A DNA stretch of 64,000 nt from Hyposmocoma kahamanoa. Its lineage: Eukaryota > Arthropoda > Insecta > Lepidoptera > Cosmopterigidae. The position numbers and the translations under genes were made by a program. Below, one piece after another: positions 12,301 through 22,509 of this stretch. Below the pieces are notes generated by a model that worked only from the letters and a program-made list of their open reading frames with translations, was not told the origin of the DNA and ran no database searches. Numbering within the stretch: position 1 is the stretch's first letter; every line of letters starts with the position of its first letter. The stretch spans positions 2,801,584-2,865,583 of the forward strand of contig NW_020653945.1 of NCBI RefSeq assembly GCF_003589595.1, in the 5' to 3' direction.

Positions 12301-15300
12301 TCGCATGGTCTACAAAATTTACAAACATTTATTTTTCATACAGGGTTATTAAAATAACCCGAAACCTATCATGACACTACTATAGTTAATTATAAGAACA
12401 AACAAGTTAACTGCCTCCGTGGCCGAACGGTTACCACGCCGGACTGCCACGACGAGGTCCCAGGTTCGATTCCCGGGCCGGGAGAAATATTTGTATGGCC
12501 TATATATAATAAACGGTGTTCACAATTATCATATAAAGCGGTTCATATAACAAAAAAATATAGATTTTACTTACATTTTGTTCTAAGGTTTTACAGACGA
12601 TTGTAACGATCTCCGGATTAGACGCAGTCTCTCGATTGTACCAAAGAACACATGGCTTCGTTGATACAGTCCTGTTAAATAAATAAATTAATGTATTAAT
12701 AAAAATATACACGAGTTATATTCATAGTGACATAAGGTTATAATGCTATGCTATACTATTCGGAACCAGAAACAATTCAGAAATTGAATGGTTTACTCGG
12801 GCAATCATACCTCAGCATTTTACCACAGAAGCTTTTACGTAATGTCGGTCAAGATATACAACAGCATCCTCAATTAATTTAAAAAAATTCGATTACTTAA
12901 CATTTAAAAATGCTCTTGTTGTTGTTGTTGTTGAGTACTAAACTTTATAATAGTGTGCAAGAGTTTTTTGACGACAATGACAAATTTGGTGACTAGCAAT
13001 GTGACATGTTTAGTAATAATTTTTTTCTTTCATATTGTAATGCAATTTAATTTTAATCTGTGACATTTCATAATATTGTACACCATTATTATACATAATT
13101 CTCAAATCGTCCCAAAATTTCTCTCATCACATTTCAGTTCATGTATAAACGTTTGACATAATCCCAATGGAATTCTTTTTAATAATATTGGATGTACCCA
13201 ATACTTTCTTTACTTCGTTTGTTTCCTCTTCCGCCTTTTTAAAAAGTAATACATTATTATAATTTCATCTTCATTCATTTCACACGGGAGCGATGTTTTC
13301 GCTACTGACTTCCAAAAGAACATAAACAGCAACTGCAGTGCATCAAACAACTCTGTCGTGCAAACGACAAGGCGGTTGCCGTGAAACGATAACATTGTCG
13401 TTCACGGCACAGCCACGACCGATAGTCGTGATCTGGGAACAGGCTAGCGCGACAGTCGTCCAACGATAAATAAAACGTGACGACATAGTGGGAACGCGCC
13501 CTAATGTAATAACCGGCCTGTTCCGTTGGACATTTTTCTAGACTTCAAATATCTGTGTTTTCAAACTCTTCGTGCGAATCCTTGGAATATCCTCAACATA
13601 GGGGTGGAACCCCAACATACGTCTAGTCCCCCGGTGATGAAAATGGAAAGGCGGAACTAAATCATGCCATTTTAAAGTGACATAATTATTAGAAAAAAAC
13701 AGAAGGCAGAATTAAAAACAACTGCGTGTTAGAGACACCATGTGGCCTAGAACGCTACAGTACTAAAATAGTTACTGACACCGTGTGTCTTTAACGATTG
13801 TACATTGAGATGTGACGGGTGAAGTAGGTAATAGCTTGATGGTTTTATTCTTGTTGTGTGTTTCCGCTAACATAAGACATTACCTCGAAAGATATTTAGA
13901 AAAACTTTCAATAGGTCTCGCTTCGTGGACCGCAAAAAGTTTGGCTGCAGCATTGCAGCCAGTACGAGGACCTTCCCACATCTCGTCGTGGCTGTTTTTG
14001 TCGTGCACGAACAGTATTGTCTATAGAAGAAAAACTTAATGTTATGGTTTTGATATGATTGATTGTGAGATTTGTGTTGCAATTATAAAGTCTCCATAAA
14101 AGTAAGTTCAACATATTTATTCACCAAGATAGCATCACACAATTGTCTATAGGTAAGTCAAATTATAAGAAATACAAACTTAAATTATAAATTGTCTTCA
14201 GGCTCATGCTAAGCTCATGCTGGTTAAGTGAAGAAAAACTGTCTAACTAATCTTCGTATTAATAATTAAAAAATACCCGAATATTATGGAAAAACATCAT
14301 AGTATTCATTACAATCAATATTACACACTTAAATAGAAAAGATAGAAAGGAGGAACAGGAGTGTGAAAAATATAATAACACATAATATTGAAAGTGCACA
14401 GTAAGAACTAAGAAAAAAGAATCTTCTAAGAACTTTAAAAATTAAGATTTTATACAAATGTTACAACATACTCACTTGGTAGTTGTCAGTCTGTGCTGGT
14501 TTGATGATAACTAGTACAGCGCCGGGTTCCATGCATCCCGTTAAGTAATAGAAATCTGAATTCTGACGGAACGTATATGGGATCTTCTCTGTCATGTATT
14601 GCTTCGCTGCAGCTGGGATAACGATCTGCAAGTTCAGTATGAATTACTAAGTATTTGAACTTACTACCTTACTACCAGCAGGACTTTAGTCACTCGTTCA
14701 AGGTTACGCGATAAACGCCGACCGCTGAGTGTATCGCCGAGTGCAAGTTCAGACAAGTCTTTCATTTACATTACAATCCTTGTACAACCCTAGCATTCGG
14801 TTCTATATGATAGAAAATGGCGGGCAACATTATTTTCACCTCTCTGAGCACATGCTTGGGTTCCATTTTCCTTGTAGTGAGCTCCAGGTGTCATAAGGCA
14901 GATTTAGTAGGCCATTGTGGCATAGGTATTTTTGGTTTTGTATGAGAGTGATGTATCTGTTATGTAGTAACTATTAAGTAATCTGTGCTACCAGATATAG
15001 TCTAAAAAGTGTCACATAGTACAAAAAATACTTGAAAGTTTATAGGAAATGAAACTATTTTTCCGGATTTAAATCGCGTATATTTATTTGAAACCAACGT
15101 TTCCATCCAAACCATTACTCTTGTGTTCAAGTAATTTTCAGTCGAAGCCAAATATGGTGCATTTTGTTAAGCTTCCAGTAGAAGCTGAATATGGTGTTTT
15201 CGGGCTCTTTAAATTGTTGCAAGCTAAATGAGGCAGTACTGCAATGATGTTACAATTTAAATTAAATGCTTTAGTTTTTTTATATTTCATTACTTGCCAC

Positions 15301-16514
15301 TACGTTTGTATAGGTTAACTTCGGACATTTTTTTCGTAGTTTTTGTATCAGACCTGATGTCCATTTGTTAGTAGGTCACTGTGTTTTCTACTGTTATTTG
15401 TTGGATTACCTACAGTTACATTATGAATTTAAATTACTTTCACAAGATAGATTTCAGGTTGCAGTATCAAGTTCTATATTATGTACGTCATTCAGTTTAA
15501 GTGTCATGCTGTTTATTTCGAAAAAGTTGACTCTTGTTAGAAAATTTTTTTTAAAAAAACCTGTTTTTATCCATTTAATATGAAGTTTATTGACTAACAT
15601 GGGTTTTACTATCATGATTAAAATGTTTTATTGTGAAATAACTCAAATAGTTAGTTATAATTATGACCACAGACAAAAACGCATTCAATCCAGCTGGATT
15701 TGAGCCACTGCCTTCACCACACTAGTAAGACACTCTCCCAACTAAGCTGTGGTACGAATTAGCAGAACCAATTAATTTTTCTATGTGCTTGCTGCAATCT
15801 TTGTTTTTGGTTCTTTTAATACCTTTTTTGCCATAACACCATCTGTGAGAAATCTATGAAGCTTTTCGTCACTCAGCCAGGTACCTTGAGAGTTACCAGC
15901 GGCTGACTAGAGATGTCGCTTTAATAATATATTGTATTATGATTTTTTTTTTACTATCACCACATTTTACTACCATGATATCCAATTTTTTTGTGAAATT
16001 ACACCCTGGTTTACTATAATCATTAATTCAAAGATCGAGCTTTTATTCATTTAGATAAATTTTTCACTTTTCAATTGTCTAGTTTAGTATTAATTAACAT
16101 CATCACAAGAAAAATAACCAAAAATAAACTTACAACATGGTTGAGATGCTCATTCTCCATTTCCATTTGTAATTTTCTTACAAAAAAGTCTCTACGATTA
16201 ACATATTCCGCTTGAGACACTCCACAAGTCAGCTGGCCCGCGGGTATTAAGTGCGGATGAGTGTGACATGTAGGTTGTCCCATTTCCCCTGTAGGTATGG
16301 AGAGACTGATTCTTGGTTGTTCTTTTTGGCCCTGAGGCGTTTCCATCTTACTTATACAGCGTAACTGACTCTCAAATGTAGATTTAACAACATTTTTGCT
16401 ACGCACTTTGCCTGAAAACCATTGTTTACCTTAGTAATTAACCGAATGATGGTTTTACGAAAAATAACCTAAATATTTACCAATTGTCCAACTCAACCGT
16501 TTCAACGAGTGCAT
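3130..16514 (-). CDS. XPNPEP3: Mitochondrial Xaa-Pro aminopeptidase 3, complete 11-exon gene
   Basis: The CDS joins 16514-16481, 16411-16134, 14625-14476, 14020-13884, 12671-12575, 12309-12171, 10594-10424, 9812-9706, 9615-9478, 7182-7062 and 3314-3130. Every intron is GT-AG and phases agree throughout; the 1557 nt encode 518 aa (human XPNPEP3 is about 507). The family removes an N-terminal residue preceding proline; the yeast relative Icp55 trims matrix proteins after presequence cleavage. Residues 1-35 are basic with few acids, as in a mitochondrial presequence. An AMP_N domain (about 44-210) precedes a peptidase-M24 domain (about 255-505). Expected metal ligands are all present: D334 (LLVD), D345 (SDLSRT), H429 (SHYLG), E456 (VEPG), E480 (VEDD). 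Assisting histidines H425 and H436 are also present, and ligand spacings match the human enzyme. The start is the first ATG that splices in frame to a presequence; no upstream promoter was recognised. The gene spans 13.4 kb because its introns are full of repeats. Confidence 0.95.
3671..3805 (+). repeat. tRNA-headed SINE, family C
   Basis: It contains GTTCGTTCCGTGGCTTAGTC (A-box-like), CTTCGAATCCGGC (B-box) and ends CGATCTTTGTATTAATAATT. A second copy is at 37741-37870. It lies in XPNPEP3 intron 10. Confidence 0.75.
4875..5157. mobile_element. MITE-like inverted-repeat element M
   Basis: A 16-bp perfect inverted repeat (ACGAGCGTAATTTTGT and its complement) bounds 283 bp, with weaker symmetry further in. 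No target duplication was recognised. A 64-codon open frame inside is not convincing. It lies in XPNPEP3 intron 10. Confidence 0.6.
5278..5702 (+). repeat. Interspersed repeat family D, complete copy
   Basis: It begins AACCGACTTCAAAAAAGGAG and ends in the inverse of the same motif (TTTTGAAGTCGGTT), about 425 bp. The internal sequence (GTGAACCGATTTTCATGATT, CACCTCTAAGGGTGGC) recurs at 19841-20282 in reverse and in fragments at 1180-1245 and 45582-45740. I have seen this motif often in lepidopteran DNA but cannot assign its class. Confidence 0.8.
5703..7061. other. XPNPEP3 intron 10 sequence, nothing recognised
   Basis: AT-rich intron with random short frames and no identifiable repeat family other than scattered fragments. 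Confidence 0.6.
7062..7182 (-). CDS. XPNPEP3: XPNPEP3 exon 10, catalytic histidines and Glu ligand
   Basis: 121 bases, residues 418-458, acceptor TTATTCAG and donor GTAAGT. It encodes LCPHHVSHYLGLDVHDSP and IVTVEPG, matching human CPHHVGHYLGMDVHDTP and ITIEPG. It supplies H425, metal ligand H429, H436 and metal ligand E456. Confidence 0.97.
7797..9160. mobile_element. Inverted-repeat element L1, long copy with inserts
   Basis: The ends are CATTGACCTACCAACAAATG and its near-perfect inverse (ATTTATTGGTAGGTCAATG), with ACGTCGGGT continuing inward on both sides. Relative to the 282-bp copy at 63140 it carries about 1.1 kb of extra internal sequence, including SINE A at 8266-8484. It is in XPNPEP3 intron 9. 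Confidence 0.75.
8266..8484 (-). repeat. SINE family A, full-length, reverse
   Basis: Reverse-complement copy of the family at 154-376, with both boxes and the CCATGGCACCC body. It lies inside a larger inverted-repeat element (7797-9160) in XPNPEP3 intron 9. A 152-codon open frame across it is a shadow. Confidence 0.9.
9331..9470 (+). repeat. SINE family A, internally deleted
   Basis: The A-box end is collapsed onto the B-box, which is followed by the usual body and a (TTA)n tail. The tail ends within about 10 bp of the XPNPEP3 exon 9 donor. Confidence 0.85.
9478..9615 (-). CDS. XPNPEP3: XPNPEP3 exon 9, helical part of M24 domain
   Basis: Exactly 46 codons, residues 372-417, acceptor TTATAG and donor GTGAGT. 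It encodes a variable helical stretch including QPLDQLFDQMCRLLGTYLQQ, in the position of the human ENIYSMMLTLIGQKL helix. A truncated SINE copy begins within about 10 bp of the donor side. Confidence 0.92.
9706..9812 (-). CDS. XPNPEP3: XPNPEP3 exon 8, second metal ligand
   Basis: 107 bases, residues 336-371, acceptor TTTTGCAG and donor GTATGT. It encodes NSDLSRTWPVNGKF, which aligns with the family motif SDxTRTWPVNGxF and supplies metal ligand D345, eleven residues after D334 as in relatives. Confidence 0.96.
10194..10394 (+). repeat. SINE-like repeat, family B
   Basis: Copy with GGTAAGGGTGCTGGTGAAAT near its start, then CTGCAACTGTTATAGATAGG, CACCAGGCGCAC and an A-rich end after TTGGTATTATA. 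The 5' part is missing. It ends about 30 bp from the XPNPEP3 exon 7 donor. Confidence 0.8.
10424..10594 (-). CDS. XPNPEP3: XPNPEP3 exon 7, first metal ligand
   Basis: 171 bases, residues 279-335, acceptor TTACCCAG and donor GTAAGG. It encodes AFPPVVAGGHRATHIHYVAN and then LLVDT, containing the metal ligand D334. The human protein has YPPVVAGGNRxNTLHYVxNN followed by LLDGG. A SINE-like copy ends about 30 bp beyond the donor. Confidence 0.96.
11535..11766 (+). repeat. SINE-like repeat, family B, near full-length
   Basis: It starts with the upstream module (TGCCACCTTACCTATTTCTG, CAAGCAGTAGTAATG), continues GGGTAAGGGTGCTGGTG and GGCAGTGCCCCTCAGATC, and ends with AT-A(n). It lies in XPNPEP3 intron 6. 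Confidence 0.82.
12171..12309 (-). CDS. XPNPEP3: XPNPEP3 exon 6, start of M24 domain
   Basis: Forty-six codons plus one base, residues 233-278. Acceptor TTTGTAG, donor GTAAGT. It encodes MRVIKSPAEIELMKETCCIG, the conserved (L/M)RxIKSPAEIExM helix that opens the M24 pita-bread fold. The next exon supplies the rest of the split Gly codon. Confidence 0.95.
12409..12506 (+). repeat. SINE family A, 3'-truncated tRNA head
   Basis: Complete A- and B-box head followed by GGGAGAAATATTTGTATGGCC, then truncated. It lies in XPNPEP3 intron 5, antisense to the gene. It could be mistaken for a tRNA gene, but the flanking SINE body start argues against that. Confidence 0.85.
12575..12671 (-). CDS. XPNPEP3: XPNPEP3 exon 5, linker of AMP_N domain
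   Basis: Ninety-seven bases complete an Arg codon split across the previous junction and then encode residues 201-232, containing CVLWYNRETASNPE. Acceptor TTAACAG, donor GTAAGT. Its weak conservation is normal for this part of the family. A truncated tRNA-headed SINE lies about 70 bp beyond the donor. Confidence 0.9.
12914..12931. repeat. (TTG)n microsatellite
   Basis: Six uninterrupted TTG units in XPNPEP3 intron 4. Other simple repeats are (GAAT)4 near 3945-3961 and a TG-rich tract at 4165-4260. Confidence 0.9.
13562..13680 (-). pseudogene. LINE tail fragment
   Basis: On the minus strand it reads CCGGGGGACTAGACGTATGT and TGGGGTTCCACCCCTATGTT, matching 61650-61760. It lies in XPNPEP3 intron 4. 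Confidence 0.7.
13884..14020 (-). CDS. XPNPEP3: XPNPEP3 exon 4, AMP_N domain
   Basis: Forty-five codons plus two bases, encoding residues 155-199. Acceptor CTATAG, donor GTAATG. It carries MWEGPRTG, equivalent to the LWDGPRxG motif of the human protein, followed by a short acidic and basic helix region. Longer open frames on both strands across this exon are shadows. Confidence 0.94.
14476..14625 (-). CDS. XPNPEP3: XPNPEP3 exon 3, AMP_N domain
   Basis: Exactly 50 codons, phase 0 to 0, acceptor TTGCAG and donor GTGAGT. It encodes residues 105-154 and contains IPYTFRQNSDFYYLTGCMEP, which matches the conserved IPYTFxQxxxFxYLxGxxEP of the family. It is absent from simple ORF lists because it has no internal start codon at its beginning. 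Confidence 0.95.
15045..15103. mobile_element. Foldback element E2, single arm
   Basis: GGAAATGAAACTATTTTTCC followed by GGATTTAAATCGCGTATATT: one terminal arm only, in XPNPEP3 intron 2. Confidence 0.7.
15111..15383 (-). mobile_element. Inverted-repeat element L2, partial
   Basis: Reverse copy with GTAACATCATTGCAGTACTG and AACTACGAAAAAAATGTCCG on the minus strand. It keeps the TAGTAGGTCA end but not the other. It shares the AATTACTTGAACACAAG block with L1. Confidence 0.7.
15670..15755 (-). repeat. tRNA-like SINE head
   Basis: On the minus strand it reads CCACAGCTTAGTTGGGAGAG (A-box-like) followed by GGCTCAAATCC (B-box-like). The acceptor stem does not look intact, so I call it a SINE relic in XPNPEP3 intron 2. 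Confidence 0.5.
16134..16411 (-). CDS. XPNPEP3: XPNPEP3 exon 2, presequence end and start of AMP_N
   Basis: The acceptor is TTTTCAG and the donor GTAAGT; the exon ends in phase 0. It encodes residues 12-104. It includes the family signature GQPTCHTHPHLIPAGQLT and VSQAEYVNRR, which align with the GQPTxxTHPHL and LSQVEYxxRR stretch at the start of mature XPNPEP3. The open frame here begins with a GTG codon inside the exon, so reading it as an independent ORF gives a wrong start. Confidence 0.93.
16481..16514 (-). CDS. XPNPEP3: XPNPEP3 exon 1, start codon and presequence start
   Basis: Thirty-four coding bases encode MHSLKRLSWTI plus one base of a split Gly codon. The donor is GTAAAT. This exon is too short for ORF callers. 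I chose it because it is the nearest upstream ATG that leaves phase 1, which the exon-2 acceptor needs. Two Lys/Arg and no acidic residues fit a mitochondrial presequence. A different first exon further upstream is possible but not needed. Confidence 0.8.
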
Positions 16515-17400
16515 ATTTGAGATTATGAGAAAAGTTTCAACTTATAAGTACTGTTGTAAATAAAGAAAATAGAATTCTGGATCAGTAAACTGGAGAAAAA
16601 CAAGAAATTTTGTTGTTTTGAAAATTTGTTGACCTTAGCCTGTTTGCTGTCACCTTGACAGATGCACTTGCGGTGTTCTAAGTTGAAAAATACTTCATGT
16701 TATAGCATTACAATTAAATCATCAATTTTTTATCAGATCATGGTTTCTTTATTTCCAAAATAAATCAATTGATTGAATTTGATGCTTGAATGGCAAGAGA
16801 GACTGATTAAGTATTAAACTTATATAATTTCTTGGTTTATACTATGGTCACCCACAAACGTTCCTTTACACGAACGTACTATTTTGATATAGCTGTTGAT
16901 ATTAAAAAAATAAATAATCATTTGATCTTGAGGTTACTACGTTTATTTTTTCCTTCATTTAAGGGTTACTATGTAGTGAAAGGTTGTATGATCAATACAT
17001 TGTCGATATTTTATATTAATAAAAAAGATAAGTGCAGGTACAACAATTGATTACTTATAAGCCATCGGACAAAAACTTTTGATAGCTGATATTTTACGGT
17101 TTAATAAACCTGTGACTTTTTTCTTGAGCATAATGAATAAAAATGAATAAAAGTAGTAATAAAAATCTATTATTTAGAATCCAATCCAGTACTAGATTTT
17201 TTTATTTTGTGGGGATGGGTGTTCATAAGCAAACTGGCAGAAATTCTAATAAGTATTTACGCCCCTTTCGCGATACTTAAAGTTTGGTCATTCGATCCAA
17301 ATATGAAGACGTTATAAGAAAAGGCATTTTCTTTTTCATATCTCACAAGGTCGAGATTTTCGAAGCTGTAAAAGGAAAAGAGGTTTCGTTCGCCTGGTTC

Positions 17401-17520
17401 TGTGGGCAGGAAGGTCACGCGTTCACCGCGCAGCAGTCAGCGCGGAACGGTCGGCGTGTGCGCATGTCGCCCGTTGCGGCTATCATTCGATCGCGAACTG
17501 TGCAGTGCCCGTTACTAGTG
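17401..17520. other. CpG-rich patch, unassigned exon or promoter
   Basis: Seventeen CpG dinucleotides occur in 120 bp within otherwise AT-rich sequence, about 0.9 kb upstream of the XPNPEP3 start. The plus frame is open across 17284-17541 but starts with TTG and shows no recognisable domain. It could be a promoter, a 5' untranslated exon or a repeat fragment. Confidence 0.35.
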
Positions 17521-17540
17521 TTTCATAAATTTATAACATA

Positions 17541-19650
17541 ACAGTTTCTGTGGTTTTTGTTCTTTGCAACATATTTCTATTTTGGAAAACGTGCTTAATT
17601 AAAGGTCTGTTCTTTTTTTATTATTTTACAATAAACTAACTGTTGTAATAGTATTGTGGTCTATAATTGTTCTTACTCGATGGCCAAACCTACTTCGAGA
17701 ATAGTTTGTAAGTCATTCATTAGTGTTACGGTCTGTTGCGAGTTTTGCCTAATATTTTGTGACCTCGTGATATTTGCACTTGGCATAGTTACATGAAATA
17801 ATATATTAGAGGATGTTGACAGCACCTGTAATTTACGTACTTATACGATTGCTTACCTAACTATCCAATAATTAAAAATCGTACATTTGTAAAATTGTTT
17901 CTTTGAGGTTAAGGTAAACATGAAGACGAAAAACATATAGGTTCACAAAACTTTTTGACGACATGAGCTCTTAATTCTGACTGTGTGGTGTGGTATATGC
18001 TTCCCTTGAAAAAAGCACAAGCCGTTAATGGAAAGTAGTAGGTAGTTGATTTAGAGCTATCATATCACTTACGTCGTCATTTAAACATATTTGTTACTTT
18101 ACTTCACGTAATTAGTAAAACTTTATTAGCCGTAACGTCTTAACGTGCCGTTTTTATAATTACAATAAACAACTGCTGTGCAATATTCAGATGTATTTTA
18201 ATTTATGTATACTTCCCGCTTCCCATACAAATCGGTGAAATGCAGGTTGAAGGCGGGTTGCGAAGCCGGAAAAATATGTAGGTATATATAATAATTTTCG
18301 CAGTACATAAAAATTGACTAGAAAGTCATACAGCCATTGACCTACCATAGGTCAAAGCATCCATCTTCAAAAGAACAATTATGAAACTCAAAACAAACTC
18401 GTGGAAAAATTTTAACTACAAAAACCCGCCATATTTTTAACGTCATGAAATAACATTTGTTTATTTAAAATTTTGGAATGTCTTTCTTTTCGTAATTATG
18501 GGTGAAATCATTATTTATAGATGAAGAAGATTGCATAATAACATTGAGAACTGACTTACACGTAGCGAGATTAATTAGGCTTATCTACACTACAAGATCA
18601 TAATAAATTGCTTTTTGACACGCAATGTAGTGTTTGTTTGTATAAAATAAATTCAGTATTTTACTATGAAAACCAAAAATTGATGTCTAATTTAATGTTC
18701 TTAAAAATTATTGTAAGTGTGACGATTCACATCAATTTTATATTTTTGGCAGTTTTCTCCAAAAATTCCTAGATCTGCACACGCAGCAGGCTTTTAATCT
18801 TGATAACAGAGCCATTAGAAACTCCACCATCATACGCCTGTCTCCCGAGTTAACCCTCTTATGGCTCTTCCATCCTCTAGGAGTTTACCCCACGGGTCGA
18901 CATGGAATGACCCTTTCGTTTCTTGGTTATACTTTATAAAGTCACCTACGAATATCTATTTAGAAGACTTTTTAAATCATAATTTAATGTTAGATAATAA
19001 GCAAAGTCCTATTAACCAGTGAATATGAACTAAATAATTTCTAATATAAAATATTGTCTATTCAAGGCTTAATTACATTTCACACAAGTTAATTTATTTA
19101 GTTACTGTCTAGTTAAAATTACTTTCAGTAACGTTAGTATAGACTACTTCATGTTCGTTTCTGTTTATGGCACCTATAAAATGTCTTTCAAAGCCTTGGA
19201 ACTAGTGTACCTACAACTTTTAGAACCTAGTTCCTTATCTGCGTTACTTTTATTGTTATGTCAGTTGTAAATACCATGAACAGTTTTATGTAAACCTAAT
19301 GTGCTTCTACTTAAACAAGTAAAGCTATTGTGTGATTTTCATTTTTAGAACTTTTGTATCAAGGCAGCCATTTTGTTATCTTTTGCAGTATGATTTTAGT
19401 TTTAAATCCTACAGAGTTCGCGAACTTGAAAGTAGCTGAAGCACGCTGAAGACGATAAATTTCAAAAAATATACGTCTGTATAGTATTGACAAGTGGCGT
19501 CCAATCCTAAAGGAAACTGTCTTTCTCTGAGTTTCGGTAGGATATGATGTCACGGGTATATCCTTTTTGAGCCAACCGGTTTAGTGTTAGATGGTGTTAA
19601 ATATTAATTTTGCTTTGATACTATTAAACAATTCTTTTAATGCACATGCT
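17541..19650. other. Intergenic stretch, nothing recognised
   Basis: AT-rich. A short CATTGACCTACC motif at about 18332, matching the end of element L, is the only repeat trace noticed. Confidence 0.6.
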
Positions 19651-19802
19651 CATAGCCTCGCACTGGAAACCCTGGGCCTTGGGTACCATGGATATACACA
19701 TAGATAACCACAAATTACACCCAAACTCACCAGAGAAATAAACGTAGACCATACAAATATTTCTCCCGGCCGGGGAATCCGTTCGGTCACGGAGGCAGTT
19801 AA
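19651..19802 (-). repeat. SINE family A, deleted head
   Basis: Reverse copy with the body intact and most of the sequence between B-box and A-box lost. It is followed 38 bp later by a copy of repeat family D. Confidence 0.85.
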
Positions 19803-19840
19803 TTTGAAGTGATTAATAATCTCAGTATAGAGTACTAAAA

Positions 19841-20282
19841 AAACCGACCTCAAAAGTACGTGGACTTACATATAATTACCAAGTTTTATTGAAATCGGTT
19901 ACCAGAAAGTGCGCAAACCCGGATTCATCCCCGAGTTCGCCACTATACGGGACTTGACACAGGAGATAATAAAAATCGGTTCTCACTTTTTTCTATATCT
20001 ATGGTTCTCACTACTCAAAGTATATTGAGAGAAATTGAATTGGAGAATAGCAAAATCAACCATTAAAATAATTGCTCTTTATAATAAAATTTAGGTGCTA
20101 TTTATAAAAATGAATCCATGCGTGTACAGTCACCATTAGAGTGGATGATTTTCTTCAAAATTAAATGTGGCCACTATGGAGGGAAAAAAGAATCATGAAA
20201 ATCGGTTCACAAATACCGAAGTTATCGTGTAACATACATACAAAAAAAACATACAGTCGAATTGAGAACCTCCTTCTTTTTA
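19841..20282 (-). repeat. Interspersed repeat family D, complete reverse copy
   Basis: Reverse copy of 5278-5702 over its full length, starting AAACCGACCTCAAAAGTACG and ending GAATTGAGAACCTCCTTC. It directly abuts a family B copy. Confidence 0.8.
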
Positions 20283-20485
20283 AGCGTTTGGGTGCTGGTG
20301 AAATTACAGGCACATGGGACTTGTCAATGTATTCTCAGGGTGACGGGCGCAATGGCAGTGCCCTTCAGATCTTTGCGATTTAAAGCTCTGAGTGGCACTG
20401 CAACTGTTATGGACAGGCGTGTAGCTTACCTATCATCAGGCGCACGACTTGTTCGTCCCGTCACTTGATATTATAAAAAAAAGAT
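20283..20485 (+). repeat. SINE-like repeat, family B, abutting a family D copy
   Basis: It begins at GGGTGCTGGTGAAATTACAG directly at the end of a family D copy (19841-20282) and ends in TTGATATTATAA and poly(A). The clean junction suggests insertion into, or next to, the D element. Confidence 0.82.
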
Positions 20486-21499
20486 TTAGTCTGTATTTTG
20501 AAGTTATTTTAACAAAATACACGCGAAACTTTTGTACCGGTCTGCGGCTCAATTCTGCTTTCTTTATCGTAACTAACGTAATCGACATTTTTGAAGAAAA
20601 AAAAAACGAGATCTACAACCTCCTATATTAAACGGTTTCTCTCTACCTTTATTAGTTTTAGTTTTATCATTAAGCAAAATTAGCGTATTGGCATTTTTCA
20701 AAGGATAAAAAGAAACTTTATGTGCCAATATATCGAAAGTTACCAAAATGCAAATTGTCGGCAATTTCTAAGACGTAACAATGATTTTTCATACAAACTT
20801 TGAACGTTCTGTTAGTATTTCAGTTGCAAGTTTGGAACACACGGCATCTAATGCACAAGTACTGTGCAGGTGAGTGACTATACTTACAAACAGGCAGTAA
20901 GTAAGCGCTGCAGTTTTAAGCTCGTCTTACCGAAACAAAGCCTTGTAATTACGTGTTCAACTTCCCTAGAAAGTGTAATAGAAGACAAAACGTGTTGTTT
21001 TAAAACAGGACTGTCTCACCGAAGCGGGACTTCTGGTCACGATATCCTTACATTCCTATACAGTTTTCCAGTCCTAACCACAGCTTTGCCCTTTCTAATG
21101 TTACCATAGACCTATTATGCATTAGACACGGCTGCTCTAAATCTTAGATATAAGTTACGATAGCCGTAAAAGGAAATCCGGTTCTAAGGACCGTTGTTAC
21201 TTGTTACGATAAAATGGGTATTACCACAGATTTGCAGTCTTAAGTTTTGTTATTTTAATGATTTATGCCTTAACAGGCACGTAATACGGATTTGTGAAAA
21301 TATTATTTATGATACACTTAAGTTATTACGTGGGCTTTTTCGAATGTTAATTTTAAGACGTGTATGTTGTATGAATGCATTTTATGGATATCGAACGAGC
21401 GTTAAATGTACAAAGTTTTAATAAGAAATATTTAAAAAGTAAGTACATTCAAATATCATCTTATCGACGAAAAACATCCAATATTATCATAAATTATCA

Positions 21500-21690
21500 T
21501 GGGGACGCGGAACCGCCGTTGCTAATGGTTTCCTAAGCCATTCGGAGATTCTGAGCGTTCACAGGCTTGTCCGAGGAATGTGCCTATTACTTGAGTTCCG
21601 CCTCTTGGATGCGTCTGCGCCGACGATAGAGCGGGAATCTTTGCGACGTACAGATGGGATGGGTAACCAGCGGATATTGTGTGGTTGATG
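21500..21690. other. GC-rich patch, probably a repeat fragment
   Basis: About fifteen CpGs in 190 bp. A minus-strand frame is open for about 45 codons (HNIRWLPIPSVRR and following), resembling retroelement-type tails but not assignable. Confidence 0.3.
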
Positions 21691-22509
21691 GTTTATGTTG
21701 CATTGTTAGAAGATATAACATCTTTGATAGATTGTATATTGCGTTACGAATACTATACACATTTTGAGAATGAAAAGTATAGTTATCGATCGTATGGTAA
21801 AATTCTTGATATTTTATTATAATGTATATTCCGTAGTCTGAACTTTGATTTAAAGTGTTGATATTAAAAATGTTTTAGATGACGTCAACCTTACTCTGCT
21901 TAAAAGTTTAAACAGATAGTTAAGGCTTTTGAAGATCAATAAACTCTTGATTTATTCCCAGTTCATTTGTATCAAAGTTACGACCATTCTTAAAGCGAAC
22001 CTTTACAGATTTTTAGAAAGCCGTATCATGTTACTTTTCCTTTTAAGTATGTTTTACCCATTATTCTTATTTCACTACAGTTCAAAGCTATCTATAAGAT
22101 TCAACTCTGTAATATTCAAGTACCTAATAATAACTACAATTGGTGTGAATTCACAATAAGAAAATGAGTAAACGAAACAATAAAGGTTCACTAAAACATG
22201 TTTATTATCCAGCGAATGTGATTGCCGATGCCCGATACCATGCTGAGAGCAATCGATATTTTCATTGTAGCTTTTTTTATTCGTTTGTCGCTTGATTACC
22301 TTGCAACCAGTGTATTTATCGTGGGATGTTTAAATTTTACGCAAATGGAAGTTACAACTTTTTTTTATTTTAAAAAATTTCGCTATACGCTCGAGTGACC
22401 ACCCTGTTACAAAATTTTATTATTAAAACCGCCAGTTGTATATAAAATTTGAAAACTGCAATGTAATTTCGTGCTATCTTCTTTTAGCTTATGCGTATTT
22501 TATGGTAAT

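Noticed and set aside
13867..14114. Two minus-strand frames of about 70 codons as separate genes
   Set aside because: They are shadow or extended frames over XPNPEP3 exon 4, which is defined by splice sites and homology at 14020-13884.
17284..17541. 85-codon frame as a gene
   Set aside because: It starts with TTG and has no domain; the CpG-rich part is reported as an unassigned patch instead.
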